From assembly GCA_029255685.2 (NCBI GenBank), contig CM055315.2:52295358-52359357 (forward strand): a stretch of DNA of 64,000 nt, written 5' to 3'. The DNA is from Silene conica. Its lineage: Eukaryota; Streptophyta; Magnoliopsida; Caryophyllales; Caryophyllaceae. Both the position numbers and the translations under genes were made by a program. Positions 46,501 through 56,200 of this stretch are shown in pieces (position 1 is the first letter of the stretch; every line of letters begins with the position of its first letter). Below the pieces are notes generated by a model, which saw nothing but the letters and a program-made list of their open reading frames with translations, was not told the origin of the DNA and made no database searches.

Positions 46501-49500
46501 TTTTTAATGTACTTATAAAGATGAATCAAACAAGATCCCACATGAATATATTTTCAATTACGTATTGAGAAAAAATCGAACTTCAAAGCTCACTTGTGAA
46601 TAGTGTGCAAAATAGAAATGTATAATGTGGTGTTGAATGGAGGGAGTATATTTTCACAAAACAATCAATGTTCGACACTCTCTCACACTTGTGTCAAGAC
46701 AATTAAAGAGTTACAGCTCAATCTTAGTGACATCTTTTTACGCTAGGGTTGAGCAAATATGGTAACCCAGTGTGACATTGATTACCATCAAAATCTAGAC
46801 AAATAATTTAATTAACTTGTTGAAGCCGTGACAAGAGGTACTTTAGGCAATCAATCATTTACCTCATTATATGCATTGTAATGAATGCATCAGGACTTCG
46901 TCCGTCATTTTCAAGCTTCTTCAACAATGATTCCACAGCCTGCCACAGCCATTAAAGATCCAAAGTCACTTATAGACATAAAATACATTCACACAACAAG
47001 AACAAAAAAGGATTCTTACCCAAGATAAAACAATGTTAGGTTCCTTTTTAAGGTTTTCATCACTAATATATGGTAACATATGCATGAAGTAGTAGCCATG
47101 TTATGACCCTGGGCAATATATCATCACTAATATATTATACATTTTGTTCATCACTAATATATTAAACTATTCACTTTATTGGAAAAATAAACTGATAGGG
47201 AAAACACAAAATATGGCGGCATAACAAAATATCCATCTCTCCACACTGCCGCACCAGGCAGAAATACAGATCTTCCCAGGCTTAATAAATTTAGGCTTGT
47301 AAAAGAGAAATATGTAGGGATAAGCATTGTGTATGCCAAGTCTTAGTCATTGACAAGCTACCTATTGTGCCACAAGTCTGAAGAAAGTTTTATAAACCAT
47401 GTGTTAATCGCATCTCTTGCCCTCTGCTACAGTTCATTCTATACTTGCAAACATTACAAATATACCGGTTCAACTCAAATAAGCGGCAGAATACAATTAG
47501 CAGATTTTAGTACGGGTTTGACTATCAATTAAATTAGCAGAATTAAGAACGGGGGTATGGTAATTAGTAGATTAAAAGACATTTAGATTGTTTTCATGTA
47601 CAAAGCGAATATGTTGTTACAATATGCTCCTATTAGGAGCATACTCAAAAATAGTAAATTCTGACCAATATGTTATTAGAATATTGTCGTTTACCAAACA
47701 CATAAAATTAGTAGATTGATTGACTAATCTATTATTTAAATCGGAATCTACATTTCGCCCAATATGTCGTTTACCAAACAGGTTCATGGTCCAGGGCATG
47801 GATTCAGGCGTATGAGTTATCATAACGCTAAGTTTTGTCAAATACTACCTTATATTTTTTTATATGGGTTTTTTGTCAAACAATACCTTATATTTAGGTT
47901 ATTGGTAAACAATATTTATTATTTTTTGTTTTATGCTACGTTATGTTTCATTTTTTGTCTCATTTTTTGTCGCAACATTACCAAAGTGACTATTCCAGCA
48001 AAAAAACGAGTTCCGGAGCTTGACTTGTTTTTATTTTGTCAAAAGTTACCTTACTTTCTTCATTTTTCATCCAAAACTATCTAAGATTCTTCACTTTTTT
48101 CAAAATACTACGTGACTTTGGTTTTACCCTCATTTCGACTTAATTCTTCTTTTTCCTAGATGTGATTCTTCCTTATTACCAATTAAAAATCAACATCAAA
48201 TCAAAAGATCATTCATTATTAACAATCACGATTGTAGAAAATAAATTTGAAATGGTTTGCAAAGTTTGAAACTACTCCACCCATATTCTTTCCTCCACAT
48301 TGCCCTCTAAAATGCAATATTTTCTCCAATCCTAAGGAACCTTGTATGGAGCTGCCATGGGCGGTGCCAAGGGTGGAATTAACATAAACCCATGGCCACA
48401 TCCGCCTACAATAGGTTTCCCACCCATGACAACAGTCATGCAACACGGCGGCCACTCTTTTAGACCATTTCATGTATGGGGACATCCATCCATGGAACCA
48501 CATACTAGGATGCCAATAGGACTTCGCTAAAACCCACAAAATATTCAGAGAAAATTGAAAATTGTGCCTTTTGAGTTCTCTGAAGCTTTTGTTTAAAAAT
48601 TTAAATGCAGATGAACACATTTTTGAATGAATGATGTGAAGAGATTTTAATTTTTTATTTTCGTTATGTACATTAGGTTAATAGATACGAATTAGAGAAG
48701 TATGATATCCTTTGCGAATTGGATTCGATAAATTACCGAATTATAAATATTGTAATACGTCAGCGAATCGCAAATTCGAATTACAAAAACGAATTGAGCA
48801 AATTACGGATGCAGCAACCCTGGTGCGCGCGCATTATCGGACTAGTGTCAAAGTGGATTCGAATGATGATTCATGTTAGGCGACCTAAAATCATTTTGAG
48901 ACTAAGGCTTTGTCATTGTTGTATCCCCATGGGAGTTTTGACGATCCTCAACAAAGGTTGTGATCACCGGCATAGAAATAAGAGGGAAAAGGATAGAGGG
49001 GATTACGGAAGGGTTCGAGAGATTTTTACCGTACAAGAAATGTAACTAAGACTAACAGCTTCTCAGGGTTACTTCGATGACACGACTTATCAAGTATCAG
49101 GCAGGAAAACGTGGGACATAAAGCCTCATCTAGATATATGGAAAAAAGAAAAAGTAGGAATAGAATGGAATTTGATATACCTCCACATTGCAAAGATCAG
49201 CAAGTGCATTAAAAGCGGCATGATAAACAGTAAGCCGCTTATCTATAAATCCTCCACGCCTATAGACATATTCTGCAGTGGGCATATTGAACAACTCTTC
49301 CAGTGCAACACCCAACATTGAATTTTCAGATGTGGCTCCTATGGTCTCTGCTGATGACCATCCTTTGGACTGCTCAACCAACTCAAGAATCTTTCAAGGA
49401 AAAAATTACGTCAGTGAAAGTAGTTAGAGCTCTTTATAACCTAGGGAGTAAATTAATAATAACTCCCTTTTAAAATTCAGTTTTCTAAAATTACTCCCTT

Positions 49501-52500
49501 ATATAATTTTTTTCTAAAATTACTCCCTTAAAATGTATTTTTATCAAAAATTGCTTCAAAACTCTAATTCAAGTGACTTATTCGACAAATTTATAAATTG
49601 ATTTCGTTTGTAACATAGCCTATTTATACTTTGAAAGGTATAACAATGGAAATAAGTTCAAAAACATACGGAATAGGTAACCTAAATTGGAATTTTGAAG
49701 CAATTTTTGATAAAAGTGTATTTTAAGGGAGTAATTTTAGAAAAAAATTATATAAGGGAGTAATTTAAAAAAAGCCTATTTTAAAAGGGAGTTATTTTTA
49801 ATTTACTCTAACCTAGGACCATTTAGGATTGTCGGTGATTACTTTAGCAGCTGTATCATCTGTTGTAGGTGTCTTGTTCTTATGTGCAGCAATAAGACCA
49901 GCATAACAAAACTTGTTTAAGCCGAGACCAGCGGCTGTCATATCACGGACAATAGCCTGCCTGAAAACAAACTTGACGGTGAGATATGCAAGTCTCATAT
50001 AAGGAATTAAAACATTTGGCAAACAGAAACATATCATAAACATAATTAGGGGCCCTTTAAATTCATTTTTCAGAAATTGTTATGCCATGTAATCAACCAG
50101 AACAAATAGCATGAAATACAACTCAGTAATGCGATAATAAGGAGAAACGACATTCAGTATCCTCTTCCTGACCCAAAGGCACATAGCGAACATTATTATC
50201 ACATCAGTTTTCAGTTTCCATAACATGAAAGAAGAAAAATTAAAGAATCGGTAAAAGAAGGCAGAGATCGCCCATGAGCAAAAAAAAATATACACTCGAT
50301 CTATTCTCCCCGTGACTGCACATGCATTAAGCAGGCAGATGTAGGTCTGTCCAGTTGGTTTCACTTCACTCCTCTTCATCTCTTCCAATATCTTCAATCA
50401 AACAAAAAATTATGTCATTAAAACACGCTTTAATGGCAACAATTACACACAATTGAATCTACAATGCACAATGTATTTATAAGAAGGTACTACAGTCACA
50501 GGTAAAACGTACTTGAATAGCATGTTCTGTGTTCCTGGATTTCCCACAGGTTGAGATCAAAAAATTGTAAAGAGCCACCTAGCAGAAGTTAGGTTAAATC
50601 ACCCAAGTCAAAACAAAAAAGAAAACTCACCAAATACCAGGTTCAAAATTGTTTATAGGATTTTATTCAGTATTAGAGTAAGAAAGAATAAATGTTCTTT
50701 TTATTAAAAATACATGACAAAAAGCCACCATTGCATGAAAGGATATATACAGCCGCACAACATAAACTAGCCAGCTTAACCTATTAACCGAGCAAGGAAA
50801 AACCTTCACCCACCCAGCCACCAGAATACATGCATACACTTCTATGGAAAGCCTACAGCAACTTGCTGCATGTTGCAGCAAGCTGTTGGCGATTAAAACT
50901 AACTCGTCAACCTTGCTCTTGGATCTCTGCTCCTTGACTCTTTCATACCTTTATTTGCTTGGTTGAAGAAGACAAATTGGCATGCTGATTAGCAGATCCG
51001 GTACAGAACCCGTATCGGGATCGGTGTCAGTAGGGCCGAGTCAAGTTAAACACTGGTACTACCTAGAAAAAGCTGTGTCTAAGCAACTTAGCTTGTGAAT
51101 TCCCTTACCCCTTGTTTGGATAGAGAGATTTTGGTGAAAAGTGGGTGGAGTACAATTTTTCTTGGGTTAGTAAACATGGTTCTAGGAAAATAGAAGGACC
51201 CAACTTCTCTCCTACAAGACCAACTATAATCCATCCGATAGGAAAAATTTGAAAGATTAACATCGTTTCTCCATTTCCTTCCCTTTCCTTCAACAATTGT
51301 ATCCAAACAAACCATTAGCCCCAAGGGTAACAAGAAAATTTCCCTCCCGCAGGCATAATCAAAGGGTGAATATGATCTTTAGACGTATTTAGTATTTCTA
51401 CTCGGCCCAAACCTCAGTTAACATAAGAAAACTGAAACTTACCTTCAACTCTCAAATTCTACAAGACCCGCAAATTTTATCAGAAGGAACTTTATCAATG
51501 AGTAAAGACACATCTACTGCTACCACCAAAAAGCCAAATAGTCAGGGATATTCAGTGTTTGCAAAAGAGAGGCAGGCAGTTTCTTCACACTCCAGCACAT
51601 GACACAGACTTTCAGAGTGTCAAGTAAAGAGAAGAATAGAAGCCAGTAACTCTCAGTGATTTATGTGAAGCAGCAACTCTCCAACGAGACAGAAATCATG
51701 GTGAGCATTTTATTTAAGGAATTTTGGTCCCTCAAATACAGGAGTTCCACTCGAACAAGATACACCAAATGACAACAAACACAGCACATTAACATACCTT
51801 CTTTTATTTTGTACTACCCAAACCTCAAATTTTGATGCAAAAAGATTGACCTTGGAACAAGAACACAGCCATACCTTTTCACGAATACCAATTAAACAAG
51901 ACCATAAATTATAGGCAACAACATGTCCGAGAAATAGACGCACCCGTCTCAAAAATTTGCAAGCACATGAGTCACATTTGAGCTTAGAGCAGCCCTAGGT
52001 TTGAAGCTTTGAAAGTGTAGTGATCGACTGATCGTTATTTTTTTTCGAACAATAGTCCATGAAAAGTCTCTTACTTTCAATGTCACGTTAGATTTCTAGA
52101 TGCCTTTAAGAACCAAACGACAAATAGATGGAACTGATCTACTGATGGACGCCATAAAACTAATGCAACTAACACCTCGTGAATGAGCTTTGGAAAGCTA
52201 AGATAAACACCTTAAAGTGGCAACCTATAACATGGAAGGAATTTGTGAATGCATAGACTATATATAGAACTTACAAATTTTATTTCCACCCAAAAAAACG
52301 AAACTAAATTTGTTGAAGCTTTTCACATAGAATTTATACCAAGTTTGTTTAAGAAACCAGACAGGGTTCCCCTGTTGAGAATACGGATTGTTTTACCCAA
52401 TCCTCTTCATGTTGGGCAAATTCCTGTCTGTTCTTTTAATAGACTCCTATGAAACTGCAAGTAATTTTTGAGATCACAAATTGTTTTTCTCATCATATCT

Positions 52501-53307
52501 CCGGTACCTCGCCGGGTTCCTAATATAGAGGGGACACTAACGAGAAATATGGTAAAAATGTTTAAAAAGCAGAGCTGCAGTCAAGAGAAGGATCCAGTAA
52601 AACCAATACTCTCCATGTCAAAATAATCTTCACACATTCCTTTTTTAATAGTAAAAAGTAAAACTATTGGTTTCCGTAGTTGTGTTTAGTTTTGATTAGA
52701 GTTATATAAAATTAGTTTGCGGGTAAATGATGATAGGAAGATTAATTTGGATGTAAACGTAAACATACATCAGGGACCAAACCCATTGCTTTCATTTGAT
52801 CCTTAAAGAAGAAAGCATCCTGCAAACGCGAGCCTTTCATTGTCCCAGCAATCAAAGAATGAAATGTATCTCTAGTGGGTTGTACCCCGTCCAGCAACAT
52901 ATCATCATAAACATCTCTCAACAGAAAATACCTAACAATAACAGCGCATAATTACTGTAAATGCAAAAAACCACATCAACGTAATCTAAGATTCAAATAT
53001 TATTCAATCAATAGGGGATATCGAATATTTGGGTTAAATGAAATGAAATTGATGAAAGATGTACCTCCGTTGAGCTGCGACAGAGGCGACAACAGTGTTA
53101 TATTCGGATAAGTTATTGGCGTAGTTTCTTCTCAAATACTCCTCGGATTGAGTTGAAAAGTAACGCAATCTCGGTGCCCGGAGAAGAGTCTTCACATGGC
53201 CTGTGAAAGTGAATGAATAAAAGGCTAAGCAAAAGGAAATGAGGATGAGTTTCAAAGGCGACTGAAGAACAAGGGAAGATACCACGGAGTGATTGCAGAA
53301 GCATCAT
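35877..53307 (-). CDS. Pentatricopeptide repeat protein, mitochondrial, At4g35850-like (13 exons)
   Basis: Spliced CDS of 1,323 nt (440 aa), minus strand, exons 5' to 3': 53283-53307, 53065-53200, 52769-52931, 50513-50578, 50294-50391, 49843-49960, 49181-49390, 46863-46939, 42027-42120, 38841-38906, 38678-38755, 38473-38574, 35877-35966. All phases join cleanly and all splice sites are GT-AG except intron 9 (GC-AG). The N-terminus (MMLLQSLRG then R-rich, RYFSTQ) looks like a mitochondrial presequence. PPR-type repeats follow, for example DVYDDMLLDGVQPTRDTFHS, ALYNFLISTCGKS and MKRSEVKPTGQTYICLLNAC. The C-terminal end is GREIPEDDPRLLKV. Length and order match the Arabidopsis PPR protein At4g35850 from memory. 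PPR proteins bind organellar RNA; the exact target here is unknown. Introns 3, 6, 7, 8, 9 and 12 contain transposons or captured DNA. Confidence 0.9.
36235..37656. mobile_element. PIF/Harbinger-type element in intron 12 (outer)
   Basis: Ends GGGGCGTTTGGTTAGGGTCT and, in reverse complement, GGAGGTGTTTGGTTAGAGAA. Target duplication TTA on both sides (36232-36234, 37657-37659). No transposase is present; it contains (ACC)n-rich sequence near 37040-37200. The second element is nested in it. Confidence 0.65.
36287..36913. mobile_element. PIF/Harbinger-type element, nested (inner)
   Basis: Ends GGGGGCATTTGGTTGGGATC and, in reverse complement, GGGGACGTTTGGTTAGAGAA. Target duplication TAA (36284-36286, 36914-36916). 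The centre (about 36430-36690) is CCACCA/ACC-rich low-complexity DNA, which creates long ORFs on both strands; these are not genes. Confidence 0.7.
37657..38472. other. Remainder of PPR intron 12
   Basis: Non-coding intron sequence. ORFs on both strands near 38022-38329 overlap each other and show no domain. Nothing else recognised. Confidence 0.5.
39095..41983 (+). mobile_element. 5'-truncated LINE (L1-type) in PPR intron 9, antisense to the gene
   Basis: Target duplication AAAAGAATATATG at 39082-39094 and 41984-41996, with a poly(A) tail just before 41984. The element starts inside the endonuclease domain (IPANGAFFTWSNKQ) and continues with the RT region (NKSPGPDGYTSNFF near 39906, FADDLLLFCKGG near 40573) and the C-terminal CCHC-like tail (CELCCTAVETHEHLFFECSY). 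Frameshifts and stops break it throughout. It is related to the LINE at 54868-59620 (same motifs and same 3' end type). Confidence 0.9.
42025..42026 (-). other. GC donor of intron 9 (GC-AG intron)
   Basis: Exon 9 ends TTTCAG followed by GCAAGT, and exon 10 begins after TTACAG at 38907. Phase 0 is kept (ELFQ then TLIEGAM). A GT at the nearest positions would break the frame. GC-AG introns are a known minor class. Confidence 0.8.
43485..43541. repeat. (TA)n followed by (GA)n microsatellite
   Basis: About 30 bases of TA repeats then 24 of GA repeats. Confidence 0.9.
43805..44440. repeat. Degenerate tandem repeat, ACGAGTGTAAATGTGATGCT unit
   Basis: About 20 imperfect units of roughly 20-30 bp with core GAGTGTAAATGTGA and GAGTGTGAAGGTAGTCCTTT. 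They are part of the inverted-repeat element. Confidence 0.75.
44501..45046. mobile_element. Long-TIR MITE nested in the intron 8 element
   Basis: Inverted repeats of about 55 bp or more: left GGGATATTCTACCGTGTACC, right in reverse complement GGGATATTCTACGGTGTACC. Flanked by A-runs, probably a 9-A duplication but not distinguishable from poly(A). No coding content. Confidence 0.7.
46390..46646. mobile_element. Stowaway-type (Tc1/mariner) MITE
   Basis: Inverted repeats CTCCCTCCATTCAAC at both ends, target duplication TA, 257 bp. In PPR intron 8, close to exon 8. Confidence 0.9.
46940..48341. other. PPR intron 7, left part
   Basis: Non-coding intron. Two ATTCGTTTACCAAACA-like words (near 47690 and 47768) and CAATACCTTATATTT-like repeats (near 47840-47900) suggest old MITE pieces, but I cannot define boundaries. 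Confidence 0.4.
48342..48530 (+). pseudogene. GLK/GARP transcription factor fragment in PPR intron 7
   Basis: A 62-codon frame reads GININPWPHPPTIGFPPMT and, after a short gap, SFRPFHVWGHPSMEP, then a stop. PWPxPPTIGFxPMT, HFRPLHVWGHP and similar phrases are characteristic of Golden2-like (GLK) C-terminal regions as I remember them. The Myb-like DNA-binding domain and the rest of the gene are absent, and it lies on the strand opposite to the PPR gene. Most likely a captured or retro-copied fragment. I have not been able to verify the match. Confidence 0.5.
48531..49180. other. PPR intron 7, right part
   Basis: No gene found. The 108-codon ORF at 48719-49045 has no recognisable domain. Confidence 0.4.
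49446..49808. mobile_element. Mutator-type MITE in PPR intron 6
   Basis: Inverted repeats GAGTAAATTAATAATAACTC at the left and, in reverse complement, GAGTAAATTAAAAATAACTC at the right. Perfect 9-bp target duplication TAACCTAGG (49437-49445, 49809-49817). 363 bp, strongly fold-back. Confidence 0.9.
50579..52768. other. PPR intron 3
   Basis: 2.2-kb intron. Apart from the MITE at 51108-51314, no feature recognised; ORFs are short and overlapping on both strands. Confidence 0.5.
51108..51314. mobile_element. Tourist-like (PIF/Harbinger) MITE in PPR intron 3
   Basis: Ends share TTGTTTGGATA in inverted orientation, with TTA on both sides (51105-51107, 51315-51317). Terminal bases are imperfect (CCCC versus TGGT). 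Confidence 0.55.
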
Positions 53308-53345
53308 GGTTTCCGACGAAAACACTCTCTCTCTCTCTCTACTCT
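53308..53345 (-). promoter_or_regulatory. 5' leader of the PPR gene with (GA)n
   Basis: Immediately upstream of the start codon (minus strand) is a GA repeat (53325-53340). GA-rich leaders are common in plant housekeeping genes. No TATA box is obvious. Confidence 0.5.
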
Positions 53346-54715
53346 GTTCTACTCCGTAATGTCACTTAAACCCTTGGGAATTTGGGATTCTGTGTTTCCT
53401 CAAAATGTATTCATTTTCACTTTCCACTTGCTAACTATAAACCCTACCGCTTCGGATTTATGGGCTCTCACATTTCAGCACTTTAAAGCCATCAAAATTA
53501 CGGAATTACTTTTTCACATACGCGCTTTACCTATACGCACTCTACTTTTTCGCATACACTTTTTTTATAACTTTCCACATTATGCCATTTTTCCTAACCA
53601 AAGACAAATTAAGTGTTTTATAACTTTTTCCCTAAAATCGAATCTAATCATTCTACAAATTTGAATAATGGACTTTACTCGTTCAATTAGTGAATTTTGT
53701 TAAACAATTATTAATAATGTTCTTTTAGAATTATTAGGGTTTATTAATTACTGGAATTAAAATGTTTACTTATTTATCAATAATTATCAATTAGGCTTTA
53801 TTATTAGTGAAAGGCGTAGTAATTAACATTGCCTACTATTAGAATTTGTGTAGAACTAAACCGCATGTTCATTCTGGCAAGACATTTATTCCGTTTCGAT
53901 TAAGCAAGTGTCGCATATATTTCATAACATATTGATCGAACGACGCAATTCTATCAGAAAGGACCCATCTGTCTTTTATGATGTAGATTTTGTTTACATC
54001 AGGAAGCTCAGTACGGGGAAGGGGAGTGCGGGGGATAGGATATCAGACTAGAGTAGTCAATGAAAGGATGTTGGTTGCCGGATGCCAAAGAGTGACGCCG
54101 AAGAATGGTTGCCGGAGGTGAAGGGAGATAAAAGAAAACAATCAATTGGGTGAGAGAGGAAAATAACTGACAAGGGTGAAGTTGTAAAAAATGTATGTGA
54201 AAAAGTAAAATTCGTATGTGAAAAAGTACGTCCCAAAAATTAAAGATATAAAATCGCATGTTTTTATTGAGTTACCCTACTTGAAATTAAATCAAAAAAA
54301 TGCCAAAAAAACGAATTAAGCGATGATATTTCAAAAGGGTAGCCGTTATCCGTCGCTAAATTGGCAACTACTCCCTTTCCACCGTCTTTTGTTTTACGTG
54401 TTTTAAAACACGCGACCTTCCATTCTCTTTTAATTTACACCCAAAAAAACAAAAAAAAAAAAGACGAAGGGAAAGACAACGAAGGCGACCAACCATTCAA
54501 GTCCCACTCTAACCGACCCACCACCGATCCAACCCACCACAACTCCGACCACCAAGAACACATTCGGCTCTCCTTCCTTCTATCTTACTTTATTTTGTCC
54601 TAATATTTCAAGGTATAATCAAGGCAGGTCCCGGGTATTTTGAGGCCCTAGTCAAAATTATAAAATAGGGCCCTAACTCTTTAAAAATATTTGTTGAAGT
54701 AATTCATATGTCATT
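53346..54715. other. Region upstream of the PPR gene
   Basis: Contains ACTTTTTCACATACG near 53509 and its inverted copies CGTATGTGAAAAAGTA near 54212, which may bound a degraded fold-back element of about 0.7 kb. No gene recognised. ORFs are short. Confidence 0.4.
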
Positions 54716-54952
54716 GTAAAACCCCTCGCGAAGCGGAAATAATAAACAAACAACATGCCAAAAATATGCGGAATTTAAAACTTTTTAGCATAACTGAACA
54801 TGCGAGGCATAATACCAAAATCTGAAATGCAGAATAAACAAAAACATAAATAAGTACTAAGGAGTAAGGAAGTATCAGTTTCAAAAATGCCTTGAGAGAG
54901 AAAGAAGAGAGTGGAATGCTCTGAAATTCAGGCACCTGCAATAACAACAAAA

Positions 54953-56200
54953 ATGACAGCTATCAAATATTCTCAAAACCGTTTTACTGGATCATCATCA
55001 AAGTTTGCAAAAACAAAAAATAATAATAAACAATCACATAACCAAGCTTCCATTAATGAACAACATGGAGTAAATATTGGAGGACCGGATGAAGATGGAG
55101 TAAGAACCAGGTCTTTGAGGGATATAGGAGGAATTCCTACCCTGGATTTTTCTGAGGATGAAGTCCTAAATGAACTGGATGGATGGATGATGAGACAAGG
55201 AGGACGAGATGTTCCAATGGAGCCTATTCTGGAGGAGAATGAAGTGTCTGAATTGCTTCAGTTTTCCCAAGCTAATATCCAACCAGAGGTAGAATTCTGG
55301 CACAATGCTATATTTTGCTATATCTTAGGTGTTAATCCACCATGGGATTCTATTGAGAGTTTTGTTTATACTATGTGGGATGAATATGGTATTGATAGGG
55401 TATCTTTTTTGGACAATGGTAGTTTTATTGTTAGATTTCATACTAAGGATGCTAGAGATGCACTGTTGGAGTCTGGGTATTATCTATATGAAAATAAACC
55501 AGTTATTGTTAAAGAGTTGAAAATGGATATGGAGTTAGTTAAAGAGAAGGTAGATGTGGTACCTGTTTGGATTAGGTTGACAGGAATTCCATTAAGATTT
55601 TGGGGTAACTGTTTGCCTAAAATTGCTGGTCTGATTGGTAAGTTCATTAAAATGGATGAAAATACAGCAGAAAAACTCCTTTTGAGTCAGGCTAGGGTCC
55701 AGGTTGAGTTGTTCATGGATCAGAAACTTTTGGATCACATACAGTTTAAAGATGAGAATGGGCAGATTGTCACTGTGAAAGTTCACTACGAATGGAGACC
55801 AGTAACATGTACTAGCTGCAATGGTATTGGTCACAGGGGAGAACAATGTAGGAAACCAAAGAAAAGGAGTATACCAAGGAACCCTGTTAGGACTGAACCA
55901 GTGGTAACAAAGGTTTGGAAACCTATTCCACCACCTGTTGTTCCTGCTGTGTCACCGAATATCTTAACTCCCGAAGTATTCCCAACTTTGGAGCAAGCTA
56001 GAACAGCACCTCAGAACAGACAGACACCTGCAAAACAAGCTTTGAGAATGAGTAGACAAAGCACTATGCCAGGTGTTAGACTTTCAGGAAGGTTCAGTCA
56101 ATTTACCTTTGCAGATGTCCTAACCAACAATACTAATTCAGAAGGCAGGGTAGTTGATGAGAATGGGAAGGATCCACCACAAGAGAGTGGTCATGGATAG
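54953..56200 (+). CDS. LINE ORF1 protein (DUF4283-like, zinc knuckle)
   Basis: Intact frame of 415 codons from ATG 54953 (MTAIKYSQNRF); the frame is open upstream to 54911 without an earlier ATG. An N-terminal RNA-binding-like region (about residues 110-230, with WDSIESFVYTMWDEYG and VVPVWIRLTGIPLRFW) matches the DUF4283 type found in plant LINE ORF1. A CCHC knuckle, CTSCNGIGHRGEQC, is at 55810-55851. The product would bind LINE RNA. The last bases overlap the start of ORF2 (ATGGATAG). Confidence 0.85.
   Translation: MTAIKYSQNRFTGSSSKFAKTKNNNKQSHNQASINEQHGVNIGGPDEDGVRTRSLRDIGGIPTLDFSEDEVLNELDGWMMRQGGRDVPMEPILEENEVSELLQFSQANIQPEVEFWHNAIFCYILGVNPPWDSIESFVYTMWDEYGIDRVSFLDNGSFIVRFHTKDARDALLESGYYLYENKPVIVKELKMDMELVKEKVDVVPVWIRLTGIPLRFWGNCLPKIAGLIGKFIKMDENTAEKLLLSQARVQVELFMDQKLLDHIQFKDENGQIVTVKVHYEWRPVTCTSCNGIGHRGEQCRKPKKRSIPRNPVRTEPVVTKVWKPIPPPVVPAVSPNILTPEVFPTLEQARTAPQNRQTPAKQALRMSRQSTMPGVRLSGRFSQFTFADVLTNNTNSEGRVVDENGKDPPQESGHG

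Noticed and set aside
48219..48620. 133-codon minus-strand ORF
   Set aside because: It is the complement of the GLK-like fragment and has no domain of its own.
53509..54235. A complete fold-back transposon upstream of the PPR gene
   Set aside because: Only a short inverted word is shared and no target duplication was found; left as a possibility in the region note.
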